From the NCBI GenBank assembly GCA_964017235.1, contig OZ024930.1:157232221-157296220 (forward strand): DNA of 64,000 nucleotides, in the 5' to 3' direction. Below are positions 11,301-23,000 of the stretch, in pieces. Positions within the stretch are counted from its first letter, which is position 1. Every line of letters begins with the position of its first letter. The notes below the pieces were generated by a model. That model searched no databases. It worked only from the letters and a program-made list of their open reading frames with translations, and had not been told where the DNA came from. Source of the stretch: Sabellastarte sp. h YS-2021 (taxonomy: Eukaryota; Annelida; Polychaeta; Sabellida; Sabellidae). Made by a program: the position numbers and the translations under genes.

Positions 11301-12962
11301 GCATGAATCCTTGGCAGACCATCTCTGGAGGTCTTTTCTCACCTTTCATATAAGGTGGCCCCTCAATTCTTGGATCTTCAGATAGTAGTCTCAGACTTCT
11401 CATCTTATTTAGATCTCTTTTGTCATGGATTCAATCACAAGCTGCTCTTGCATGTGCCTCCTGTGCTAGATCCTTAGCCTCTGGCAACAGATGCCCTGGA
11501 GTGCTTCGGTCCGGAGTACTCGTTTTACTCCTTCCCTCCTTCAGCTCTTTGTCCTCTATGGCCAGGAAGTTAATCAACTTTCAGAGCTGTACCAATCTTC
11601 TTGTAGCCTTCCTTGGCAAGTGCCAAGTTTTTGGCCTCAAGATCTCCTTTAAGAAAGCCATTGGCTCTTCCTCTTTTTCTTCTATAACAATCTCATCTAG
11701 AGTTTTGTTATTTATTTTTATGGAGTTCCTTTCTTCAAGCTTTCTGGCTGAAGTCTCCTTTAAGAAGAATTTTCACAGGAGGGGTCTTGGAGGATTTTTA
11801 TCCTCCATAACTGTCTGTGAAGCAATGTGGAACTGCTTCAAAAACTTGTGAGAAACATGGCCACTCTGCCATGCTTCATCTGGCCCATTTATTGCTGTTT
11901 GTTCCTTTTAAGGAATTATTTTTCAGACAATAGGGATACAGGTCAGCTCTCTCCAGGTACTACTTGGAGTTGGGTTCTTTTAGGGAGCTTGGAAGTCTCT
12001 TTTAGAGCTTCTTTAAGTCCACAGTAAGGGTAGTCGTCACCTACCTTTTGGTACTTAAACCTTGGTTCTGCAGGCTCTTACCAAGGCTCCTCTTAAACCC
12101 TGTTTACTTGCTGAGCCAAGTTTTTCACATATTAGACAGTCTTTCTTACTCCCTGTGGGAAGGAGAAGGAGTGATTTTGATTCCTTTATTCAAAGGTTTT
12201 CTCTCACTCTCTAGGGATGGCCTAAGTCATCCTTAAGTCCGATCTCACTTTCCTGGCTTAAGCCAGTTATCTTCAGAAGGCTCTTCCTGCTTTGACTTTT
12301 GTCTTTGATCAGGATGACTTAGAGGACCTCTCCTTTTCTTCAGTCTGATTCTATCTTTTCTGATTTTCTTAGGAAGATTTCTTCTTTGTCTTTCTTCTGA
12401 AGTCCAAGAGGGTGATATTGCTGCTCAGACAATATCTTTTTGGATAGCATTTTATCCTTTATTCCCTCAATCTCTGTTCCACAGAGAATGCATGTCTTCA
12501 TGGTGTCAGGGCTCATCATGGCAGGGCACAGGCTGCTTCCTGGTCCTTTAGGGGTGGAATCCCACTCCTAGTCAACATGAGATCCTGCACGTGGAAGAGC
12601 CATTCCACTTTTACATCCTTCTACTTTAGGAATGTATCTCTCAAGAAGGGTGATTCCTCTTGGAATCCTTGCACTTCACTTATTTTCCTTCAGAGATGTT
12701 GTTCTTAAGAATCTCTATGATTTCTTAAGTGGAGTGGACATCCTTTTTCACTCAGCCATTTCTCTCTCTTCTACTTAAATAAAGTTAAATTCCTCAATTT
12801 AAGTCCATCTGAAACAGGGGGGTGGCATTTCCCTTTTAGGGAATCTATTCTTCATCTCTATTTTCAGAACCGTGCTTCTTAGTGCCTCTGGGCATGTTGC
12901 CATTCTGAGCACAGGGCATACTTATGCCTTCTCCTTTGAGCTGACCTAATAGGGTGTAGACA

Positions 12963-13130
12963 GCAGTGTTGAAGTTAGTGCAGTGGTTAATACTACTCAC
13001 TTAACTCACTCGAGTTATTGCTTCAGCACAGAGGTTTTGGGTTCAATTGCATTGCACTAGGAAGTATCCTTTTGTAGCAATTTAACCTTAGGGTGGTTTT
13101 CCTCAGTCTGTCTTTTTCCCACCATCCTTC
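12963..13130 (+). repeat. tRNA-derived SINE inside DIRS C
   Basis: An A-box-like TTAGTGCAGTGG is followed about 60 bp later by a B-box-like GGGTTCAATTGC, the spacing of a tRNA-type RNA polymerase III promoter. The sequence after it is T-rich and of mollusc SINE type. The ends are approximate and no clear target duplication was found. Confidence 0.55.
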
Positions 13131-13141
13131 CATGTGGGCAT

Positions 13142-13563
13142 TCAACCCAAGTGTTTTCATATGGTATAGTATATTTACATTTTTATGAAATAAAATTTCA
13201 TATTTTTAAATGTAAAATGCATTTTTATGAATAAAAATGTATATACTTACCATATGAAAACAGCAAATCACCCTCCCGCCTGCCCCGCTTTTAAAGACCT
13301 TTTTCCAGCATTTATGTTTATTCACAAAAAGAATGAGCTATTTCTGTATTACTGCGCATGGCAGAGTGAATTAGGTCACCAGGGGTCAAAGGTAGCAAGT
13401 ATATAGGTTTAAAGAGGGTCTCCCCTCATATTTTAAATTCTATGTACGGTGTATGTGGCGGTCACCGAACGCCAAGCCACGCTTACCCAAGTGTTTTCAT
13501 ATGGTAAGTATATACATTTTTATTCATAAAAATGCATTTTACATTTAAAAATATGAAATTTTA
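13142..13563. repeat. Terminal block of DIRS C
   Basis: A palindrome at about 13151-13260 has arms GTTTTCATATGGTA and complement around TAAAAT (13191-13196). GC-richer terminal sequence follows, then a third arm (about 13494-13508) and an AT-rich right end closing with ATTTTA at 13558-13563. The arms differ from those of the array units, so C is a separate DIRS family. Confidence 0.8.
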
Positions 13564-13794
13564 TGTACATGTCATATACATATTGAGAATTTGAGACTAT
13601 ATGCAACTTGTACAAAATAAGCTGTACATGATTCAAGTTGTACAGAATTTCACCACTTTTTGTTACAAAACTTGTACATCACTGAGGCTTTCTTTGTTAT
13701 CTAAGATATTCAATAAATTACCTCTTGAGGTTCTTAAGTTTTGGGATTCTGCCAATTTTGGTAAGTTTGAAAGAGTGGGGCTTTTGAATTTATT
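13564..13794. other. Spacer without recognised features
   Basis: AT-rich sequence with a few short repeats of acttgtac. I see no gene, RNA or element end in it. Confidence 0.5.
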
Positions 13795-14518
13795 GTATTC
13801 ACTGGATGCATCCGGTGGATACATTGGTTTAGTGTTAACTAGAGAGATTTTTGACGTTAACGCTCTCAGAGGTAAATACACCAACTGGATTCACCAAATT
13901 TGCAGGATATCTTCATTGGGAGGTAAGCTTCTCTGGGACTGAAATTAGCTTCATTCTGAAAAACAAGATGGCATGGCCGCCGCGGGCATTTCTTTGAAAA
14001 TTATCTACTTTTTCCTAGTGGCTGGTTCTCATAAGTAGAAGATTGAATCTCTTCATAGATGATATGTATAACAGATATACACGCCCTCTACATCCTTGCA
14101 AAATTTGACCTTGAAGCTCTTAATTCAAGGTCATCCGTGGAGTGCCAAAGTACCCCATGTAACAGACTTTAAAAGTGCCTATATCTCCCTTATTATTGGT
14201 ATTAGAGGTTTGCATTGTGAAACCAACCTATAGGAAATCATGGGATGGGAATCTGATGTGGTCAGATTTGACCTTGGACCCATCCTTCAAGGTCAAACAA
14301 GGATAGCCAAATTTAAAAGTGCTTATAACTTGCTTTTATTGGTCCTAGAGGTTTTGAATGTGAAACCGACCTATAGGAAATCATGGGCTGGGAATCGTCT
14401 GTGGACAGATTTGACCTTGGTCCCCTCCTTCAAGGTCAGACGATGGTTCACTGGCTTTGGCGAGTTGTCTTTCCGGTGGATACAAATTTGCATTGGTTTT
14501 TCTGATGCATAGGTCTAG
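13795..14518 (+). mobile_element. Pearl/Helentron-like (HINE) non-autonomous element, short copy
   Basis: It starts with a hairpin around GGATGCATCC followed by GGTGGATAC. It ends with GGTGGATAC, a hairpin around GCATTGG/TCTGATGC, and TAGGTCTAG followed by T. The copy at 29111-30484 has the same two ends. Inside are about one and a half monomers of the repeat that is six-fold in the other copy, each with paired TGACCTT and AAGGTCA. Subterminal hairpins plus an internal satellite fit bivalve pearl elements and HINEs. No transposase is encoded. Confidence 0.65.
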
Positions 14519-16080
14519 TTGTAGTTACTAATCTGCATAATCTTCCCTCAAATGACCTTAAGAATTATCGCCCTGTATCAGGTCTCAGTTTTATATCTAA
14601 ATTGGTAGAACGTGTGGTTGCTAAGCAGCTGTTAGAACATATTAATGCCAATAACTTAGACAACCCGTACCAGTCGGCATATAAGGCGGGCCATTCAACT
14701 GAGACTGCTCTTCTCTACATAAAAAATGAGGTTCACTTATCATTGTCAAGAGGTGAATCCACTGCCTTGGTATTGCTTGACTTGTCTGCTGCCTTCGACA
14801 CCATTGATCACTCTACTCTTCTGGGTTGCCTCCAAAACTGGTTTGGGGTCAGTGGCTCCGTTCTGAAATGGTTCACATCCTACCTAATGGACCGTTACCA
14901 ATCAGTAAAAATTGGTTCTACTTTGTCAGATGTTTGTAAACTCCTATTTGGTGTTCCCCAAGGTTCTGTCCTGGGTCCTTTGTTGTTCTCATTGTACACT
15001 ACCCCCCTCAGTTCCATTATCAGTAAACATAATGGAATAAAGTTTCATTTCTATGCAGATGATAGCCAACTTTATATACATTTATCCCAGAAGAATGCAT
15101 CTGCTGCCTTTGAAAAGCTAAATAAGTGCCTAAATGATGTTAAAGAGTGGATGACAACTAGTAAGCTCAAACTGAATCCTGATAAGACTGAGTTTATCAT
15201 CTTTGGTTCGAAGAGACAAAGGGATAAGTTGAAAGCATGTTTTCCAATTGATATCCTGGGCAACTCACTCTGCCCTGCAGATTCAGTAAAAAATCTGGGT
15301 GTGTGGTTTGATTCAGATTTCTCTTTGTCCAAGCATGTTCAGAATGTCTGCAAAAGTTGTTTTGTCAAACTCCGTGACTTCAGACATGTCAGGCGGTTTC
15401 TTACTCATGATGTTTCTGTGCTTGTAGCCAACGCTCTTGTTAGTAGTCGGTTGGATTACTGCAACTCACTTTTCAGGAGCCTGTCCAAGTTCAATCTACG
15501 CAAATTACAGTGCATCCAAAATAGTGCAGCTAGAATTGTATCAAACACCAGTCGATACACCAGCATAACTCCTGTGCTAAAGAAACTGCATTGGCTTCCT
15601 GTTGAACAGCGCATTGTGTTCAAGACAGTCACACTTGTTTATAAGTATCTTCACACAGGTTTTCCCAGGTATTTTTCACCACATCTTTCTTCCTACAGCA
15701 GTTCTTATAGTACCAGGCGCAGTCAAAGTGGTGGTAATTTCCTAGTTATTCCAAAGTTCTGCCCCTCTGTTCATAAATCTGTCAAACAGTTTGGTAATAG
15801 TTTTGCGTTTGATGCTCCTACTGTGTGGAATACTCTCCCTGATGTGATTCGTGCCTCTCCATCCCTGGCCTCCTTCAGAAAACAGCTTAAAACCTACCTG
15901 TACACCAAAGCATATCCACCCTAGCCTGAATCATCCTCCTGGCGTTCTCCGTGGTGTTCGACCCCTGTTATGTCCCTGGACACAGAATTTTGTTGACTGC
16001 TTTTTGTTTTGTTGCGCCTTAGAGTCCTCTTGTTTGGGGAGATTAAGCGCTATAAAAGTCCAATTAGAATTAATGAATAT
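14519..16080 (+). mobile_element. 5'-truncated LINE of the jockey/CR1/L2 group, open reverse transcriptase
   Basis: The frame is open from the truncated 5' edge to the stop at 15922-15924, about 465 codons. In order it shows NYRPVS, LVLLDLSAAFDTIDH (RT motif A aspartate), GVPQGSVLGPLLF (motif B), FHFYADDSQLY (motif C, YADD), LKLNPDKTEFIIFG, and the post-RT region with CIQNSAARIV and LHWLPVEQRIVFK. The N-terminal endonuclease and the real start codon are missing, as expected of a 5'-truncated insertion. The 3' UTR ends in TTAAGCGCTATAAAAGTCC and degenerate AATT-rich repeats, typical of the L2/Rex-like group. Clade placement within the group is uncertain. Confidence 0.88.
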
Positions 16081-16312
16081 AGTTGCTGTAATTAATGCTC
16101 CCTTATGTCTGAAGATTTTGAAAAAATGAAATCCAATGTTTATTACTGTCAAGTCATATAAAATGTTCATATTACCTTCACTTTTGCTAAACAAATAGGA
16201 ACTTTAGGACAGTGGAACTTTAGGAAATAGAAGCAACACCTTTTCTAACATAGTGGATCCATCTGTTTCAAATTGTTGAATATATCCTTGCTTTCATCTA
16301 AAACTGTTTTTA
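16081..16312. other. Spacer without recognised features
   Basis: AT-rich sequence with a short direct repeat of ggaactttagga near 16200. Nothing else is recognised. Confidence 0.45.
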
Positions 16313-16952
16313 TTACCCCACAGCCCTTACGGGCTGTCGGGGTACTGTTTTCACCCATGGTGTCCAGGTGGGCTGGCGGCAGGAAAAAGTTTGTCGGGGC
16401 TGTACCTCAGAAACCGTAAGGTGTAGGAAGTGATACTTGGTAGGGACATTGGTTAGGATGTGTAGGTGTGCAGCATCATGGTCTGACCTTGATTTGACCT
16501 TTAACCTTGTCATAGTGACCTTGACCTGTAAAATCTTGTTGCACCTTTGGGTATGTCTTTTGATGCAGATTAAGCACTGTTAAAGTTATATTAGAATTCA
16601 TTAAGAATTTTACTTTACAACTTCCCATTGTAACAGATGGTATTTCATCAAGTGAGCCACAGATTTTGCTCCCAACACCACACATAAGCATTTATTGAAT
16701 GTATTACCACTTCTCTATGCATGGTAATATTCAAAACATCTAAACCATAATTCGGCCATGCCAGATGTAGATAAAGTACATGCATGATCTTTCTCTTACA
16801 GATTATTTTCTCTATTTAAACATTGTTTGGACCTTAAAATAACTGACAGTGCTCTGAAAGTATCCTGATATACTTTTTACTGATACAGTACTTCTATATC
16901 TCATGGTGTTAAAACTATTTCCCTAGGCTGTGGGGTACGGGCATCTCTGATG
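16313..16952 (+). mobile_element. Pearl/Helentron-like element, TACCCC family, intact ends
   Basis: The 5' end is TTACCCCACAGCCC, which folds with the GGGCTG and GGGGTA just after it. The 3' end has the inverted counterpart GGCTGTGGGGTA (about 16927-16938), then the hairpin GCATCtctGATGC and TA. Inside are TGACCTTGA-rich monomers shared with 48349-48995. It sits in a DGAT1 intron and its 3' edge is 22 bp from the next exon. Confidence 0.65.
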
Positions 16953-16974
16953 CTATTTTATGTGCTTGTTTCAG

Positions 16975-17078
16975 ATTTGTACTATTTCATGTTTGTTCCA
17001 ACTCTCTGCTATGAAATGTCGTTTCCTCTGTCAAGTCGGATGAGAAAGCGGTTCCTTATGAAGCGCATAGCTGAAGTT
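16975..17078 (+). CDS. DGAT1: DGAT1 exon (DLYYF...IAEV)
   Basis: The acceptor tgcttgtttcag is upstream and the donor gtgagt starts at 17079. The exon begins with the last two bases of an aspartate codon and encodes [13 protein letters not shown] followed by a basic stretch ([10 protein letters not shown]), matching the family. Confidence 0.92.
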
Positions 17079-20000
17079 GTGAGTACAGCAATAGTTCTTG
17101 ATCTTGTATTTTTAACTATCAAATTTTCATTTATAAAATCATGTCCTTAATTTTCACTGTACACTGAGTGTGAAATGTCTGCAGAAATGTTCCATATTTT
17201 CTGTCTGTGTAACCAATATCAGTTTCAAACTGAATTTATTTATTTGTATCACACTAAAATTCCTTGTTTATTTTTTTCTGAAGGTGTTCATTTCTGGACT
17301 GTTGATTGCACTTATTCAACAGGTATGTGCTTTTATTTGCTTGGCTGTTCCCAAGAAAACTTGCCTAATACAAAATAAAATGATTTCATACACATAAATT
17401 ATGAAAATAACTTGAAAGAAACCTCAGTGTTACTTTCACAAACAACTGAAGTTTAAGTATGGATTACATATTCATTAATTATTTGGTTGATAAACACAAA
17501 ATGAAGTTTCTAACCTTTTATAGTGTTGATTTAATAATTAAAAGTTTATATCACATGTGACTGCTTTAAATTTGAAATTGTAATGTGATGTAAAATACTT
17601 ACCAGTGAACCAGTGCTTGATTATAAACAAGTGTCAAGTTCGAATATGATGAAGCCATTTAAAGTTTTAAATAATGTTTGATCATCATTAAGACCTAGCA
17701 GATAATACCAAACTATGGTTTCAGTAAATTAAAATAGGCATATTTACTTGATAAAAAAAACCATCAATGTGGTTAATTTAATTGGAATTACAATCACAAT
17801 ACTTGCATTTTTTATCCAAACAATTGCTTATGTGACCTGCCCTTCGGTCAAGGACACAGCATATGTGTCTTACCATATTTTGAAGTTCTCATTGGGGAAC
17901 CCCACCAGGCACCTGCTATTGTTTTTACTTCGAGTGCAAGTTGCCATTCCAAAATGTTTTTTATCCTACCCCTCAGAAGAAGGTAGAAAGGAGGTGGGAG
18001 GGCCTTTCTTTGTTTGCATTATGTAAGCATAATGTACGTATTTTTATTAACAAAAGTTCCAATTACAATAAAATTAACCAATTTTATGGCATAAAAATGT
18101 ACTTAATAATGCTGGAATGCAGCCCTGAGGTCCTCGTTGGGTACATTACTAATTGCCATGAAGTTCCAGGAGAGGTCTGAAGATTGTGTAAGTTAATAGG
18201 TACAGATATGCATGGATAAATATATGATACTACAAACAAATATAATATACTGCATACATAGTTAAAATTACAATTATATTAAGCTGTAAAGAACTGGAAA
18301 TCTATTCAACATATTATACTGCAAAGATTTAAATGTTCATGACAGGTACGCATCTGCCAATGAATGCCGAATGCTGTACCGCAAGTAAAAAATGCATATA
18401 AACAGTTCTTTAATAATCATTACCATATTTGTACAATTGCAGACTCCCAATATTTTGAACTAGGGATGAGACAGTATTACCTGTGTTATGGTATCAAGAC
18501 CACTTCACTGAAATAACAAAAAAAAATATATATATATATTAATTCCGACATGTCGATTCCTGGCCACCGTGGAGGATGTACAATCATCCGGCATTGGTAA
18601 GATATTATTTTTTGAATTACTTGTGGCATGATGGCTACTGGACTGAAGACATAGCTGTCTAGGCCTTCCTAACAGATATTCATTGCATCTATTTTCCAGG
18701 CCTTTATACTTTGGACAGAAGAAACATGAATTTGTAGTTTGTGGTTTAGAGGAGTTGTAAACAAGTCTACCATTGCTGTGTGCCAAACTGTGCAAATTTG
18801 TTTGAATATCTGATGAAGGGGCCATTTGGTTTGTATGACCTTGTCTCATTGTGATAGGAAATCTATCATATTGAAGGATCCGGGTACATGTCTGATCTGT
18901 ATTTTCCTGGGATTTGTGAAAGCCAGAAACCTCCAGATCAGAGCACACATTTCTATAGAATGGGTGTCTTCATTCAGATATGAAACTACTGTGCTATTGT
19001 CTGAACAAATCAAATCCTTTGATTATTTAAGTGATCATATTGTCCTCTACTTGTGACAAAACATCTGAATCAAAGACTTCTTCTTGATCATAGGGACCTG
19101 TTCGTAGGTTTACTAAACCCTTTGGCCCTTTTGAGCCGCATTCTTTAAGAGTATCATGTCTACACAGAAGCTTATTACATGCCAAAGTCACATTTTGCTT
19201 AAGTACTGTATCAAGAGCTATTTCTAGTGAGTTGGTGATTAAGAACTGAAGCTGACAGAACTCAACAATGAGTGCTGCAGACACTTCAGTCTTTTTAATG
19301 AAAGGCTCTGAATCCTGTTATTCAACTCCTCTAAATCCATCTTGAACCAGACTACATGACCTAATATCAGAACATTTTCCTTGCACACAGTTTCTTGGAT
19401 AAGATGTTTAGCAGGTTATTAAAGTAAGAGCATATGGAAGCAGAAAGAATCTTGTCTCTTGCATTATTAAAGTAAGAGTCTAGCAGTTTTGGTACCTTCA
19501 GTGGTGTCTCTTGTAGTGAAGTGATATAGTAAATCATATCTGATCTCTCAAAAGAAAGGAATTTTGAAAGAGATTCAGTGTTTGACTTATCTTTGAGTGC
19601 GGTACCTGAAGCCTTCCTATACCTGTAGTCCCATATATTTTGGATGTCCTGTACTGGTGGAAAGGCTACATTCATGCTTTCTTACCACTTGTTTTGAAGG
19701 GGCTTTTTTGGGGAAAAGGTAGAAGGGGCCACCATAAACTCAACTTCTAGTACCTCCAACTCAAGCAAACCTTAAATAGCTGACAACATTTCCACATGTG
19801 AAGGATCTAGCGCCTGACCTCTAGATCCTGGATATCCTTTAGGAAACGGGGATCTGTGTCTCTTTTTTTGATGACTGTTCTTGAATCCATGGAAAGCTCC
19901 CAATTAGATACATCATTCTTGGACTGAGATGCAGGTACACTCATACCCTGGTCAGTCTGTAAAGTAGGAGATAGGCATTCAAACTGGGAAGACAAAGAAG

Positions 20001-23000
20001 CAATTTGTGTACTCATGGACTCGATGAAGACTTACTTGGGTAGGCTGGTCCAATTATGAATCATCAAATGACTCAGTGGTTGTTTTACTTTTAGTCCTTC
20101 TCTTGTCTGAAGATTTTGAAAAGCCTGTTTACACAGAGCATTCAGATTATTTTCCTGAAATTACACATTTATTCTTTCCTTTCTTTTCATTTCTATATTT
20201 TAAACAAACTAAGTGATGATCCCAAGGCAACATGTCCTAGAAACAGACCAAGCATTTCATAGATTTTTATTTGCCATGAAGGTGAAGAGACAAGAGAGTG
20301 TGATCTGAACTTCACCGCTGTCAAAAATGAAATCATTATGGCAACTTGCATTCAAAGTATGTCCAGTAGGTCCCACTGGAGTTCACCATCGAGATCTTCA
20401 TAATATGGCAAGACACATTTTCTGTGTCCTTGACCGAATGGCAGCTCACCTAAGCAATTGTTTGCAATTAAGCAATTATATTAAGCAATTATATAAGTAC
20501 ATTTTTACTTAGTGTTCAGAAGTACTTGTATTTACTGATTTCACATATTTTACTGTAACATATACCTTTCCGATGATTGGTTATCTAAAAAATCAGTATA
20601 TTAAAGGTTTCTCCATACTATTGGTAAAATTTTAATGCATTTTTATTTCAGTGGGTGCTACCTTTAGTGAACAATGCTTTGGTGCCGTTCTCAGATATGC
20701 AGTTACCTAAAATGCTGGAACGAATACTGAAATTAGCAGTAAGTGAATGTAAGAGCCCATAACCATGTATGACACAGATGTTAGATTTACACAGAGAATA
20801 GAACACAAGAGGATGGAAAAATGGTGGCAGTATTCTTTAATGGGAGTGTATTTATTGCTTTATCGCTTTATCTTGGGAAAAATTAAAATTGTTCATAAAT
20901 TCTGATACTTGCTTTGTTACATTAAGGGGTTAGATTGCTGGTTTACTTAGGTAATAAATTTTTTTCTGAAAAGTTAACCAAAAAATATTGATATTGAGCT
21001 TATATATTGAGATATTAGAAAATAGGACATCCCAGTTGATCATTCTGTTAAAAATCATTCAAGATGTTGATTCTTAAAAATTCTATAATAAAATCCAATT
21101 AAATGTTACTGTTAACAAATGTGATGCATATGTCTTATGGGAATTACAAAGACCGGAAGTGCGCAGACTACACAAAACAATGCAGTGCTCATATTTTGTG
21201 TCCATTTATCTGAAGCAATTAATGGACGATCGTCTACAATACAGAACCGAACAGTAGACAAATTATAGTGCACCAAAAATTGTACGGAAAAATTATATTG
21301 ATAATAATATTTATGGATTAATAAATCGAACCGGTCTTTATAATAGAAATAAAGTGTTCACGTTCAAACTTTATGACCTCTATAAAAAGGACGGAACATC
21401 CCGCATAATGGACTCATGCCGCCGCACTCGTCCATTATCCGCCGGAAGTACCTTTTTCTTGAGGTCATAAAGTACTCGCCCTCAGAACTTTTTTCCACAG
21501 TGAATCTTTATAAATAACCAGTGGAGACAGATACAGACTATGACCATGTGACTATTTTTTGTGCTTGTTTCATTACTTCTAGCTGCCCAACTTCTTCATT
21601 TGGTTGCTATGGTTTTATGTCACCTTCCACTCCATGTTCAATGTGCTGGCAGAACTGCTGAGATTTGGGGACAGAGTCTTTTACCACGACTGGTGGTATG
21701 TGGTATTGTCAGTTAAAATGGTTATACTTTTAACGTGTGACATGTTTTCTGTTTTGTGTCTCACTTAGGGTATTGCACAGAGAAGGTTTTTTGAAAGGAA
21801 TAAGTTTTCTAATATTAAAAATCGGAATTTTATACTTAATGTTTTTCTGGCAATCCATGCTGTTTGTCCTTTGGAATTTTGATATGTGTCATATCAATTT
21901 GAAGCTGAATGGCCCAGAGAGATGTTAGATATAAAAAATATTGGATGTTCTAGTTCATGGTTAGAAGTATTGTAATTCTGTTATAGGCCTGTTTGAAAAT
22001 AACCCATCTTTTTTAGTCAGTATGGCAATTTGAACTCTTCTGATTCACTTTCAGCTTACTGGACTGTGCCTTATGTTTATGAATTTTGTTATATCTCTGC
22101 TTTATCAGGAATGCAGAGTCAGTGACAGAATTCTGGCAGAAGTGGAATGTTCCAGTCCACAGATGGGCTGTGAGGTCAGTGAATATTGAAAAATGATGCT
22201 GTATTCATAATTAAAGTTCTGTTAACAAGAATTTAATCATTTGTAAGGCCACTGATGTATTATTCTTAAAATTTCTTAATCAAGAAATGCCTTTTGTTTG
22301 TAAAATCAACAGTATTGTATTTTTTAACAAAGACATTATACGCAGAAAGAACATGATTTCTGTCCTACCACTTACTTTCAGCCAGGGTAGGAAAATGTTA
22401 ATGTGCCAACAAAATCTTTGTTGTCTAAGTGAACTGGTAGTAACTGCTTGTGAGTCATGAATGAGTATATTTATTAGAGGGATGGCCTCTTACCTCTGAC
22501 AGTTCAAAAAGTTACTCAACCGTGTGCTACAGTGGATGTTTTCCAGTAATTAGAGAGTTTGCGAACAACGTTTTTGAAGCCTGTATCTGTTTTCCGCTAT
22601 GTTACACGTCACTGATTTTTGTGTTGAACGTCATTTCACAACGTCAAAAGTACCAGCCGTTACATATTTCACGTTAAAAAAGAGCCTTGCCACGTTGATC
22701 TCCACCGGATTTAGTTTTAATTTATGTTACGTTTTTGTGCTATGTTTTCAGCAAAACGTTCGCAACCTCTCTGTTAATAACTTTCTCCTTCTTTAAGTTT
22801 GCTAGATCTCATTATGTGACCCTTGGTCAGCGTGATGACAAAAGTATAGTTCTAATGCCATTGGTAATGGATTAAAACTATTCCATAGTGTTGCAATCAT
22901 TTTAATTTTGGTTGTAGTTAATTTTTTTTATTTGGTTTTATTCTATTATTTATTTATTTGTTCTATTTATTTGTTTGTTTTCTTGGGGAGTTAGGAGCAT

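Larger units (their letters stand above)
8526..13563 (+). mobile_element. DIRS element C, hairpin-riddled fossil
   Basis: From 10182 this copy departs from the array units and carries degraded but collinear relatives of the DIRS reverse transcriptase (FVAMPFGLATS-like near 10.5 kb), RNase H (near 11.0 kb), the downstream VDLFATRFNH-like region (near 11.4 kb) and tyrosine recombinase (11.8-12.9 kb), in the order of element A. Short hairpins run almost end to end. The right end is the terminal block at 13142-13563. Very many breaks; its own left terminus is not visible. A SINE lies within it. Confidence 0.78.
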
